A stretch of 64,000 bases of DNA from Kluyvera cryocrescens NBRC 102467 (GTDB lineage Bacteria; Pseudomonadota; Gammaproteobacteria; Enterobacterales; Enterobacteriaceae): NCBI RefSeq assembly GCF_001571285.1, contig NZ_BCTM01000003.1, positions 62,001 to 126,000 on the forward strand, given 5' to 3'. Position 1 is the stretch's first letter; each line of letters starts with the position of its first letter. The notes under the pieces are model-generated. The model was given only the letters and a program-made list of their open reading frames with translations, did no database searches and was not told the DNA's origin. A program made the position numbers and the translations under genes. Below, in pieces: positions 44,425 through 52,836 of this stretch.

Positions 44425-45255
44425 TTACTCCGCTTTTGGCATCAGGGTCTGGAGGTCTTCCGCCGTTGGTGCCTGGAAGTGATACTTCTTCAGCAGCGCG
44501 GCATATTCCGGGGTGGCACTGAATTTTTTCAGTCCTTCTTCAAGAGCGGTTTTCACCTCGGTATTGCCTTTCTTGACGCCAAAACCGTTTAACACGGGGT
44601 AGATCAGCGTGTCGGAGGAGATCACCACGCGGTCACCGAGTTTTTCAATCACCCCGCGGGCGACCGCCGCATCGGTTATTTGCGCCTCCACTGCGCGAGA
44701 AAGCATCGCCTGAGTGGTTTGCGGATCGGTGGTGTACTCGCTTAGCTGAATGGGTTTGAGCCCTTTTTTCACGCAGTAATCGACGGAGAGTTTTTGCAGC
44801 TGAGCCAGCCAGGAGGTTGCTCCCATTGAGCCAATTTTATGGCCGCAAAATTCCTCCGGCGTTTTCGGCTGATAGTCGCTGCCTTTAAGCGCCAGAATGG
44901 CTTCACCGCTCTTCAGGTATGGAACCATATCGATAACCTTCAGACGCTCGGCGGTTATGTACATCGAGGAGTTCGTGATATCGAAACGCCCGCCCTGTAA
45001 GGCGGGGATCAGGTTAGGAAAACGAGTATCAATATTAACCGCTTCGCGGCCCATGCTTTTTGCCAACCCGTCGAGAAACTCAATATCAAAGCCAGCCGGT
45101 TTATTGTTATCCATATATTCATAAGGGAAAAAGGTCATGTCCGAGCCGGCGGTGATCTTGCCAGTTTGCTGGAAGGCCAGCGCGCTAAACGATGCCAGCG
45201 CGCCTGCGGCGCAGAGGAGCAGGGCAACAGGACGCAGTGCGATAAGACGTGTCAT
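44425..45255 (-). CDS. Amino-acid-type ABC substrate-binding protein (SBP_bac_3)
   Basis: The 276-residue product has a signal peptide (cleavage near SALAF-Q) and the family-3 pattern: GSDMTFFPYEYMDNNKPAGFDIEFL (shortened in type), RFDITNSSMYITAERLKVID and GHKIGSMGATSWLAQL. Such proteins bind polar amino acids, opines or similar solutes in the periplasm. It is third in the leftward operon that begins with a fused permease-ATPase, so it should supply that transporter. Its gene precedes the aldolase gene by 5 bp. Confidence 0.9.
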   Translation of the reverse strand: MTRLIALRPVALLLCAAGALASFSALAFQQTGKITAGSDMTFFPYEYMDNNKPAGFDIEFLDGLAKSMGREAVNIDTRFPNLIPALQGGRFDITNSSMYITAERLKVIDMVPYLKSGEAILALKGSDYQPKTPEEFCGHKIGSMGATSWLAQLQKLSVDYCVKKGLKPIQLSEYTTDPQTTQAMLSRAVEAQITDAAVARGVIEKLGDRVVISSDTLIYPVLNGFGVKKGNTEVKTALEEGLKKFSATPEYAALLKKYHFQAPTAEDLQTLMPKAE

Positions 45256-45278
45256 AAAACCTCCGGAGTGTAAGCAAA

Positions 45279-46151
45279 TTACATGCTGGCGCTGTCGGCA
45301 CCGGCCTGTTGAACGAAAAAGGATGCACCGCGTGGTTTCTGCGGCAAACGTAGCTGATTAACCGTGCTGCGCACGAGACCACTTTCTTCCCCTGCGACCA
45401 GTTGGCCGGCGTGCGCGCTCGGCAGCGGATTTTCGCCAAAAGGCAGGGCGTCTTCGGCGGCATAGACGCTAATGAACAGCGTGCGCGGCAGGGGGGTCTC
45501 ATTTGGGCTCGAGGCATGCAGCAGTCGCGTATGCATAAAACACACCGAGCCGGATGGGCCAAAGCAGGCCTGCGGCTGCTGGCAGTGCGCTTCCACGACG
45601 TCGTTATCCACCGCACCGGTAAAGCGTTCCTCCTGCCAGTGCGACCACAGCGGCCCTTTATGGCTGGCGGGAACCACGTTAAGCGGGCCGTTTTCTGGCG
45701 TAACGTCGCTCACCATCAACAGCGCGGTAATGACGTCGTCGTTACTGTGCGGGGTGAACAGAAAATCCTGGTGCCATTTCACCTGCGTCGCCGTATGCGG
45801 CAGCTTGGAGTTAATTTTGCTGTGATGAAAACGGGTCCCGCTGCCGCCGATAAGCTGGGCGGCAATCGTGGCCATTCGTGAGTTCAGCGCGGCGTGGTGA
45901 TAGGCCGCAGAAATCTCGGTCGGCGACGTCACGCGGCGCAAGGAGGGGTGCTCCGCAGAGTGATCCTCTTCGAGATCGAAGCGCGGGCGCCCATCCAGCG
46001 TTTCACCCCATACCGCGCTGTGACCGCGGCTCTCCTCAACCCAACCGTCGAAATCGGTCTGCAAAGCGGCGATTTCAGCGCGGGAAAGTACCCCTTCGAC
46101 CACCAGATAGCCCTGCTGATGAAACTGCTCGATTTGCCATTGCGCGATCAT
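45279..46151 (-). CDS. PhyH-family Fe(II)/2-oxoglutarate dioxygenase, first copy
   Basis: The 290-residue protein starts IAQWQIEQFHQQGYLVVEGV, typical of phytanoyl-CoA dioxygenase-like enzymes. Iron ligands are visible as His127-x-Asp129 (VKWHQDFLF) and His212 (RLLHASSPN); Arg223 fits 2-oxoglutarate binding. EctD and many bacterial relatives hydroxylate small amino-acid-like compounds, so import plus hydroxylation is the probable role here. It lies between the transporter and binding-protein genes, 26 bp after the former. It shares the fold but little sequence with the second copy at 52837. Confidence 0.88.
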   Translation of the reverse strand: MIAQWQIEQFHQQGYLVVEGVLSRAEIAALQTDFDGWVEESRGHSAVWGETLDGRPRFDLEEDHSAEHPSLRRVTSPTEISAAYHHAALNSRMATIAAQLIGGSGTRFHHSKINSKLPHTATQVKWHQDFLFTPHSNDDVITALLMVSDVTPENGPLNVVPASHKGPLWSHWQEERFTGAVDNDVVEAHCQQPQACFGPSGSVCFMHTRLLHASSPNETPLPRTLFISVYAAEDALPFGENPLPSAHAGQLVAGEESGLVRSTVNQLRLPQKPRGASFFVQQAGADSASM

Positions 46152-46177
46152 AGTTATTCCTCTTCAAGTAATAATGA

Positions 46178-47698
46178 TTAAGCCAAAGAGACATCTTTCA
46201 GGAAGGCATCAACGCGCGGATGCTGTCCGCTGCGCATCGCCTGCGGCGTGTCGTCGCAGACCACGCGTCCTTTTTCCATAAACACAATGCGGTCCGACAC
46301 CTTGAAGGCAAAATTCATCTCGTGGGTGACGATGACCATGGTGATCCCCTCATGAGCCAGGGACTCGATGACCTGCAGTACCTCGTTGACTTTTTCCGGA
46401 TCCAACGCGGAGGTAGGCTCATCGAATAGCATGATTTGCGGGCGCATCATCAACGCGCGGGCGATAGCGACGCGCTGCTGCTGGCCGCCCGATAGCTGGT
46501 GCGGGTATTTCCATGCATGCTCCAGCATGCCGACTTTATGCAACAGTTCGCAGGCGTGCTGCCGCAGTTCCGCCTCACTGGCCAGGCGGTGATAGCGAGG
46601 TGCCAGTAGCAGGTTGCCCAGCACGGTCAGGTGGGGAAACAGATTGAAGCTCTGAAACACCATGCCGATATTCAGGCGGTGCTCAGCATTCTCCATAAAG
46701 CGCGGCTTCTGCTGACCCTGGCGGTTAAGATGAATAAAGGGCTGCCCGTTGATGCTGATTTCGCCGTTGTCGATCTGCTCAAGGCCGTTGAGCAGGCGGA
46801 TAAGCGTGGTTTTTCCTGAGCCGGACGGGCCGATGACTGAGACCACTTCGCCGGGCTGGATCTTCAGGCTGACGGCGCCGAGCACTTCGACATTGTTATA
46901 AGCTTTATGCAGTTTTGAGGCCTGTAGCGCGGGCTCCTGTGATGCGGTGACGCTGCGCGCCATCGCGGGGCGGTTCGCGGTGGCCAGTTGTTGCATCTGC
47001 GCATCAACCTGACGGGTGGTTTTACGCTGGGTGACGTCGAGATAGCGTTCCAGCCACTTGAGCAGAAAATCAAACACCGTCACGATCAGGATGTAGTAAA
47101 ACGCCACCGCCGCCATGGTCTCCATCACGAGGAAGTTTTGTGAGTAGAGGCGCTGGCCGACCATCAAAATTTCGGTCAATGAGATAACCGACACCAGCGA
47201 GCTGAGCTTGACGATAGCGATATATTCGTTGGCCAGCGCAGGCAGGGCGACGCGCAGCGCCTGGGGAATAATCACCCGCCATTGAATGCCCGCGTAGCGT
47301 AACCCCAGTGCTCGCGCGGCTTCGCTTTGTCCACGCGGGATGGAGAGCAACCCGCCGCGGTGGATTTCCGCAATGTATGCCGACTCACTCAACACCATCG
47401 CCAGCAAACCGGCCCAGAAGGGATCGTTAAGCAGCGGAGCCACCGACGGTAGCGCCTGGGGCATGTTGTAGACGAAAATCAGGAGTACCAGCAGCGGCAT
47501 GCTGCGAAACAGCCAGATATAAACCCGAGCGGGTGCGCTCAACCACGCTCGCGGCGATTGTTTGGCCAGCGCCAGAGTAAATCCCAGCACAATACTGCAG
47601 CCCCAGGTCAGCAGACTCAATTTAATGACGGTCCAGGTGGCCTGCCAAAAATCGACATCGCTAAGCAGGCTTAACATGTAGTTCCAGTTAAACGTCAT
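46178..47698 (-). CDS. Fused polar-amino-acid ABC permease and ATPase
   Basis: One 506-residue chain carries two modules. Residues 1-220 are a HisM/GlnP-type permease with an EAA loop (GQSEAARALGL at 123-133). Residues 222-258 are a linker. Residues 259-506 are a HisP/GlnQ-type ATPase with Walker A GPSGSGKTT (290-298), MVFQSFNLF, LSGGQQQR, FDEPTSALD and VTHEM. The two are normally separate genes, so this is a true fusion; no frameshift is needed. Two chains would form a full importer. It is first in the leftward operon with the binding protein. Confidence 0.93.
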   Translation of the reverse strand: MTFNWNYMLSLLSDVDFWQATWTVIKLSLLTWGCSIVLGFTLALAKQSPRAWLSAPARVYIWLFRSMPLLVLLIFVYNMPQALPSVAPLLNDPFWAGLLAMVLSESAYIAEIHRGGLLSIPRGQSEAARALGLRYAGIQWRVIIPQALRVALPALANEYIAIVKLSSLVSVISLTEILMVGQRLYSQNFLVMETMAAVAFYYILIVTVFDFLLKWLERYLDVTQRKTTRQVDAQMQQLATANRPAMARSVTASQEPALQASKLHKAYNNVEVLGAVSLKIQPGEVVSVIGPSGSGKTTLIRLLNGLEQIDNGEISINGQPFIHLNRQGQQKPRFMENAEHRLNIGMVFQSFNLFPHLTVLGNLLLAPRYHRLASEAELRQHACELLHKVGMLEHAWKYPHQLSGGQQQRVAIARALMMRPQIMLFDEPTSALDPEKVNEVLQVIESLAHEGITMVIVTHEMNFAFKVSDRIVFMEKGRVVCDDTPQAMRSGQHPRVDAFLKDVSLA

Positions 47699-48185
47699 GG
47701 GCTATTTACTCGCCATAATTAACATAAATGGAAGCGACTCGATGGTGCATTAATGGAGAGTCGCCGATATTTATCGTGCAATAACACTATGCTGGCAGGT
47801 CTCTGATTGGCGCAATTAGTAAATTTTTGGTCTTTAAGTTTAAAAAAACTATACAGTGACATTAACGTTATGGAATCTAAAGCGATTATTGCGAAACCAT
47901 GTTGATACAATTAAAAAACAATCGCCGAAATTAAATAACGCATTTTTTCACCTATTGCCGAAATTGCACGCTATTAGGGCGAGAGTTGCATAATAAGAGT
48001 GCAGGGTGGTTCATCATGGTGCGCAGGGCCATTTTAAGGCGAAATAAAAAAGCTATAGTTAAATATTAAAATCCCTTGTCATCACTAAGTTCCCTTTTTT
48101 CAGAGTGTGGCACGAGGATTGCTTATTGCTTAGCAGGAAACTATTCCCCAAGGACGATGAGCAATATTTTTTCAAGGGTGATGCG
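47699..48185. promoter_or_regulatory. Divergent control region of the PhyH/ABC catabolic cluster
   Basis: This 487-base AT-rich region lies between the divergent starts of the ABC operon (47698) and the LysR gene (48186) and holds no credible gene. It should contain both promoters and the LysR binding sites. A short frame on the minus strand (47719-47910) has no ribosome site and is not called. Confidence 0.6.
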
Positions 48186-49100
48186 ATGAACCGATTTACA
48201 CTGAAACAGCTGAAATACTTCGTGACGGTAGTGGAAACGGAAAGTATCGCCGAGGCCTCTCGCCAGTTGCATATTGCGCAGCCGTCGATTTCGATTGCGA
48301 TAAAAAACCTCGAAAGTACCTTTGACCAACAGTTGTTTATCCGCCACCACGCACAGGGCGTTTCCCTGACCTCCAGCGGACGACGGATTTACGAAAAGGC
48401 CAAAGATTTACTGCGGTTATCGTGGGAGTTTGAACAAAACTCGCGGGCAGATAAAGAACTGGTTTCCGGTATGATTTCAGTAGGTTGCTTTGAATCCGTA
48501 GCACCACTGTATATGCCAAAACTGGTGGCGGGATTTAAAAAACTGTACCCGGAAATCACGTTGCATTTATACGATGGCGAACAGCATGAATTGATGCACG
48601 GGTTGCATCGTGGGCGTTTTGATTTGGCGCTGGTTTACGATTTGGAGCTGGGGCATTCAATTAATAAAGAGAAACTGAATGCGCCTCATAAGCCCTATGC
48701 GCTGCTGCCTGCCTCGCATCCATTAGCCCAAAAAAGTGCGGTCACGTTACAGGAATTAAGCCGCGAGCCGATGATCCTGCTGGATGCCGTCCCCAGTAAA
48801 AACTATTTTATTTCGATATTTAAAGAGAAAGGTTATCACCCGGAGGTGGCATACAGTTCGCCCTCTATTGAAATGGTCCGTTGCATGGTCGGACAAGGTT
48901 TAGGATTTTCGGTGCTGGTGACGCGACCTTATTGTGAAATAACGTATGACGGCGAACGAGTCGTGCAACGGGATATCGTCGATGAAATGCCCGCCTCGAC
49001 ATTAATCATGGCGCACCTGGCGAATAATGAACCGACACGCCCAACGCAGTTGTTTATGGATTATTGTCGCAGCATCGAATTAACCCCCGTACATTCCTGA
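48186..49100 (+). CDS. LysR-family regulator of the PhyH/ABC/Rid cluster
   Basis: The 304-residue protein starts MNRFTLKQLKYFVTVVETES at ATG 48186; an upstream in-frame ATG (48105) adds 27 atypical residues. It has the standard winged helix (IAEASRQLHIAQPSISIAIKNLE) and a substrate-binding domain of the OxyR/CynR kind. It sits in the middle of the cluster, divergent from the ABC operon and 167 bp before the flavoprotein gene. That position suggests it senses the transported compound and controls both arms. Confidence 0.87.
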   Translation: MNRFTLKQLKYFVTVVETESIAEASRQLHIAQPSISIAIKNLESTFDQQLFIRHHAQGVSLTSSGRRIYEKAKDLLRLSWEFEQNSRADKELVSGMISVGCFESVAPLYMPKLVAGFKKLYPEITLHLYDGEQHELMHGLHRGRFDLALVYDLELGHSINKEKLNAPHKPYALLPASHPLAQKSAVTLQELSREPMILLDAVPSKNYFISIFKEKGYHPEVAYSSPSIEMVRCMVGQGLGFSVLVTRPYCEITYDGERVVQRDIVDEMPASTLIMAHLANNEPTRPTQLFMDYCRSIELTPVHS

Positions 49101-49267
49101 AATATGGCCCGCAATTTTGTGGACTTATTTTTCATGACACCGCTAGCCTCATAATTTTCTATTCAGACGATCGTTTTATAATAATTTACGATTCCCTCAC
49201 AGTTACATAACCTGAGTTCTGTCAATTCCGGCGAATTCGTCGGCAACCGTGCTTGAAGGACTGAATA

Positions 49268-50524
49268 ATGACAGAACAAATAACCGTAATCGATACCCTG
49301 GTGGTGGGCGCGGGGCAGGCGGGCGTCGCCATGAGCGAACATCTGACCCGGCTCGATATACCCCACCTGGTGCTGGAGAAACAGGGGATTGCCCAGGCCT
49401 GGCGCACGGGGCGCTGGGACTCGTTAGTGGCCAATGGCCCAGCCTGGCACGACCGATTCCCGGGCATGGCCTTCGCGAACTGCGCCGCCGATGGCTTTGT
49501 GGCCAAAGAGCAGATTGCGGACTATTTCGAGGCCTACGCCCAAAGCTTTGGTGCGCCAATCCGCACCGGAGTCGAAGTCTTCAGCGCCGAACGTCTCAGC
49601 GGTCGCCCGGGTTTTCGCATTGAAACCTCCCAGGGGGTTATCGAAGCGCAGCGAATTGTCGCCGCGACCGGGCCTTTCCAACGTCCGGTGATCCCGGCCA
49701 TTGCACCGACGACAGCGGCGATAAAGCAAATCCATTCCGCGCACTATGCCAACCCACAGCAGTTGGCTGAAGGCGGCGTGCTGGTGATTGGGGCGGGATC
49801 GTCCGGTGTGCAGATCGCCGACGAGCTGCAGCGGGCGGGACGCCAGGTGTGGCTATCGGTGGGGGCCCACGATCGCCCGCCGCGCCGCTACCGCGAGCGT
49901 GATTTTTGCTGGTGGCTTGGGGTGCTGGGACTGTGGGACGCGGCGGCAAATCAGCCGGGCAAAGAGCACGTCACCATTGCGGTTAGCGGTGCGCGCGGCG
50001 GTCATACCGTTGATTTTCGTCAGTTGGCGCATCAGGGCGTGACGCTGGTTGGCCAGACTGAAGGATTTGACGGCGAACGCGCGACGTTTCGCGACGATCT
50101 CGCCGACAATATCCAGCGTGGTGATGACTCCTATCTGGCGCTGCTGGATGCGGCGGATGACTACATTGCGCGTAACGGCCTCGATTTGCCGGAAGAACCC
50201 GCCGCGCGCGAGTTTCTACCGGACCCTGCTTGCGTCACCGACCCGCTGCTGAGCCTTGATCTGGCCCTGGCCGGTATTAGCACCATCATCTGGGCAACCG
50301 GATACACCACCGATTACCGCTGGCTAAAGGTCAACGCCTTTAGCGACGCGCAGCGGCCGCAGCATCATCGCGGTGTTTCCACCGAACCCGGGGTCTATTT
50401 CCTCGGTCTACCGTGGTTATCCCGCCGTGGTTCGACCTTTATCTGGGGCGTTTGGCACGATGCGAAATATATCGCCGACCAAATTGCTATCCAGCGCCAA
50501 TACCAGCACTACCAGCCATCCTGA
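49268..50524 (+). CDS. FMO/CzcO-like NAD(P)H flavoprotein monooxygenase
   Basis: The 418-residue protein has an FAD motif GAGQAG at 14-19, an NADPH motif GAGSSG near 174-179, and the ATG-type motif IWATGYTTDYRW near 340. The layout is that of single-component flavin monooxygenases (CzcO/YUCCA-like), which oxygenate amines, sulfides or ketones; the strict FMO FxGxxxHxxx(Y/F) motif is only loosely present. It is first in the five-gene rightward arm. N-oxygenation or oxidative deamination of the imported compound is an inference. Confidence 0.88.
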   Translation: MTEQITVIDTLVVGAGQAGVAMSEHLTRLDIPHLVLEKQGIAQAWRTGRWDSLVANGPAWHDRFPGMAFANCAADGFVAKEQIADYFEAYAQSFGAPIRTGVEVFSAERLSGRPGFRIETSQGVIEAQRIVAATGPFQRPVIPAIAPTTAAIKQIHSAHYANPQQLAEGGVLVIGAGSSGVQIADELQRAGRQVWLSVGAHDRPPRRYRERDFCWWLGVLGLWDAAANQPGKEHVTIAVSGARGGHTVDFRQLAHQGVTLVGQTEGFDGERATFRDDLADNIQRGDDSYLALLDAADDYIARNGLDLPEEPAAREFLPDPACVTDPLLSLDLALAGISTIIWATGYTTDYRWLKVNAFSDAQRPQHHRGVSTEPGVYFLGLPWLSRRGSTFIWGVWHDAKYIADQIAIQRQYQHYQPS

Positions 50525-50550
50525 ACCCGTGTCATCTGAGGAGTAAAGCA

Positions 50551-50982
50551 ATGCCTACGCATACCCGTATTCGAATGTTTAACACCAAAGAGACCTACCC
50601 GAACCAGAGTCTGAATAACGATTTGTGTCAGGCGGTGCGTGCCGGCAATACCGTCTACGTTCGCGGCCAGGTCGGAACGGATTTTGACGGAAATCTGATT
50701 GGCCTAGGCGACCCGCGCGCCCAGGCTGAGCAGGCGATGAAGAATGTGCAGCAGTTGCTGGTCGAGGCCGGCAGCGACCTGACGCATATTGTGAAAACCA
50801 CCACCTATCTTATCGATCCGCGCTATCGCGAGCCGGTCTATCAGGAAGTCGGCAAATGGTTAAAAGGGGTATTCCCGATCTCCACCGGCGTGGTGGTCTC
50901 GGCCCTGGCGCAGCCGCAGTGGCTAATGGAAATTGACGTCACGGCGGTGATCCCTGACGACTGGCAGGAGACGGCAAAATGA
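50551..50982 (+). CDS. Rid-family (YjgF/YER057c/UK114) protein without the catalytic Arg
   Basis: The 143-residue protein fits the Rid fold (YVRGQVGTDFDGNLIGLGDP, VYQEVGKWLKG, EIDVTAV). By hand alignment to RidA, the arginine needed for enamine/imine deamination (Arg105 of RidA) corresponds to Thr in ISTGVVVSAL. It therefore belongs to a divergent Rid subgroup with probably different chemistry, as in other catabolic operons. ATG 50551 has GAGGAG upstream. It follows the flavoprotein by 26 bp and overlaps the DUF1028 start by 4 bp. Confidence 0.88.
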   Translation: MPTHTRIRMFNTKETYPNQSLNNDLCQAVRAGNTVYVRGQVGTDFDGNLIGLGDPRAQAEQAMKNVQQLLVEAGSDLTHIVKTTTYLIDPRYREPVYQEVGKWLKGVFPISTGVVVSALAQPQWLMEIDVTAVIPDDWQETAK

Positions 50983-51653
50983 CGATATCCATTGCAGCAC
51001 TGTGTCCGGAGTCCGGCCAGTTGGGAATTGCGATAAGCTCCTCCAGTATCGCGGTGGGCGCACGCTGTCCGTGGCTGCTGGCCGGGGTTGGCGCGGTATC
51101 CAGCCAGAACATTACGCTGCCATCGCTGGGGCCGCATATTCTTAGCGGTCTGGAATCTGGCGAGTCCGTTGCGCAGGCCGTGAAGCGGGCGCTGGCGGAG
51201 GATCGCTTCAGTGAGTATCGCCAGTTGGCGGTTATTGATGCCAGCGGAGAAGTCGCCACCTTTAGCGGTGAGCATACTCTCGGTATTGGCGAGGCGCTGG
51301 CGGGAGAAAACTGCGTGGCAGCCGGAAACATGCTGGCCGCGCCGGGCGTCATCGCTGCCATGATTGCGGCGTTTGAGACGGCAACAGGCGAACTGGCCAG
51401 CCGACTGATTGCGGGCCTGCGCGCCGGAATTGCGGCCGGCGGGGAGGCTGGGCCGGTACACTCGGCGGCGGTAAAAGTGGTGGAAGATTACGCCTGGCCG
51501 GTGGTCGATCTGCGTGTCGATTGGGCGGATGACGATCCGGTTGCGGCGCTTGAGCAGCTATGGTTAGCCTACGAGCCGCAGATGGAAGCCTATATCACAC
51601 GAGCGCTGGACCCGCGCGATGCGCCGTCCTACGGTGTGCCGGGCGATGAGTAA
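50979..51653 (+). CDS. DUF1028 (Ntn-hydrolase-like) protein
   Basis: The 224-residue protein is a clear DUF1028 member: MTISIAALCPESGQLGIAISSSS, AVGARCPW, GVGAVSSQN, GEHTLGIGEALAGENCVAAGNML. The family has an Ntn-hydrolase-like fold and often neighbours Rid proteins and amidohydrolases, but no activity is firmly assigned. It overlaps ridA-like (ATGA) and the ArgE-like gene (8 bp), showing tight coupling. Amide or lactam hydrolysis in this pathway is only a guess. Confidence 0.9.
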   Translation: MTISIAALCPESGQLGIAISSSSIAVGARCPWLLAGVGAVSSQNITLPSLGPHILSGLESGESVAQAVKRALAEDRFSEYRQLAVIDASGEVATFSGEHTLGIGEALAGENCVAAGNMLAAPGVIAAMIAAFETATGELASRLIAGLRAGIAAGGEAGPVHSAAVKVVEDYAWPVVDLRVDWADDDPVAALEQLWLAYEPQMEAYITRALDPRDAPSYGVPGDE

Positions 51654-52797
51654 TAGCACCCGCGATATTCTCGCGCAGCTGCTGGCTTTTGATACCACCA
51701 GCCGGGAGTCCAATCTGGCGCTGATCGACTGGATTGCTGATTTCCTGGCGGCACGCGGCGTGGCTTCCCAACGTTTTTATGATGTCGACGGACGCAAAGC
51801 CAATCTTTACGCCCGTCTGGGGCCATCTGGGCCGGGAGGGGTCATGCTTTCCGGTCATACTGACGTGGTCCCGGTGGACGGCCAGTCGTGGAGCGTGGCG
51901 CCGTTTGCCTTGACCGAGCATGAAGGGCGGTACTACGGCCGCGGTAGCGCAGACATGAAAGGCTTTATCGCCTGCGTGCTGGCGACCGTGGAGGCCTTCT
52001 GCGCACAGCCGCTGCGGATGCCGCTACACCTGGCATTCTCCTATGACGAAGAGGTAGGGTGTCTTGGCGTGCGCAGCCTGGTCGATTATTTGCAGGCGTC
52101 GCCGGAGAAACCGGCGCTGTGCGTGATTGGCGAGCCGACGGAAATGCAGCCGGTGTACGGCCACAAAGGTAAGCTGGCGATGCGCTGCTGCGTTGAGGGG
52201 CACGCCTGTCATTCCGCCTATGCGCCGCAGGGCGTCAATGCGATTAGCTATGCATCGAAACTGATAAACCGCCTCGATTCACTGGGTGAAACGCTGGCCC
52301 AGCATCAGGATACGCGCTTTTCTCCCGCGTTTAGCACCCTCCAGGTCGGCACCATTCAGGGCGGGGCGGCGTTAAACATTGTGCCTCAGTCATGCTGGTT
52401 TGATTTTGAAATTCGCTATCTACCCGGCGCCCGTCCGGAGACGGTCACCGAGGCGCTGATGGACTATGCGCAGCAGCTGTTACCGCCGATGCGGCAAATT
52501 GCCGAGGCCAGCAATATCCGCTTTACGCCGCTCAGCCATTATCCGGGGCTACTCAGCGATCCGCAGTCGGACTTTGCCCATTGGCTGGCGCAATGGTGCG
52601 GCAGCGAAAGCTTCGCAACCGTTGCGTTTGGTACCGAAGGTGGGCTGTTTGACGAAATCGGTGTGGCGACGCTTATCTGTGGGCCTGGCAGCATGGCGCA
52701 GGGGCATAAACCGGATGAGTACATAACGCATTCACAAATTGATCGCTGCCGCCAGATGCTGGAAAACCTCTGCGTCTGGATGCGCGCCTTTCCCTAA
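51646..52797 (+). CDS. ArgE-like M20 amidohydrolase (N-acyl-amino-acid deacylase)
   Basis: The 383-residue protein has the two-metal M20 site: His71-x-Asp73 (LSGHTDVVPVDG), Asp103 (GSADMKG) and Glu135-Glu136 (SYDEEVGCLG), then VIGEPTEMQPVYGHKG. It is closest to acetylornithine deacetylase (ArgE), but the arginine-pathway ArgE gene would lie elsewhere. ATG 51646, overlapping the previous stop, matches the family start. Here it likely removes an acyl group from an amino-acid-like intermediate. Confidence 0.92.
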   Translation: MSNSTRDILAQLLAFDTTSRESNLALIDWIADFLAARGVASQRFYDVDGRKANLYARLGPSGPGGVMLSGHTDVVPVDGQSWSVAPFALTEHEGRYYGRGSADMKGFIACVLATVEAFCAQPLRMPLHLAFSYDEEVGCLGVRSLVDYLQASPEKPALCVIGEPTEMQPVYGHKGKLAMRCCVEGHACHSAYAPQGVNAISYASKLINRLDSLGETLAQHQDTRFSPAFSTLQVGTIQGGAALNIVPQSCWFDFEIRYLPGARPETVTEALMDYAQQLLPPMRQIAEASNIRFTPLSHYPGLLSDPQSDFAHWLAQWCGSESFATVAFGTEGGLFDEIGVATLICGPGSMAQGHKPDEYITHSQIDRCRQMLENLCVWMRAFP

Positions 52798-52836
52798 CAC
52801 TCCCGTAACTGAACCCCCAACACAGGATCGTAAGCG

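Noticed and set aside
47719..47910. 63-codon minus-strand frame in the divergent control region
   Set aside because: No ribosome site and no protein-like features; it lies where the cluster promoters must be.
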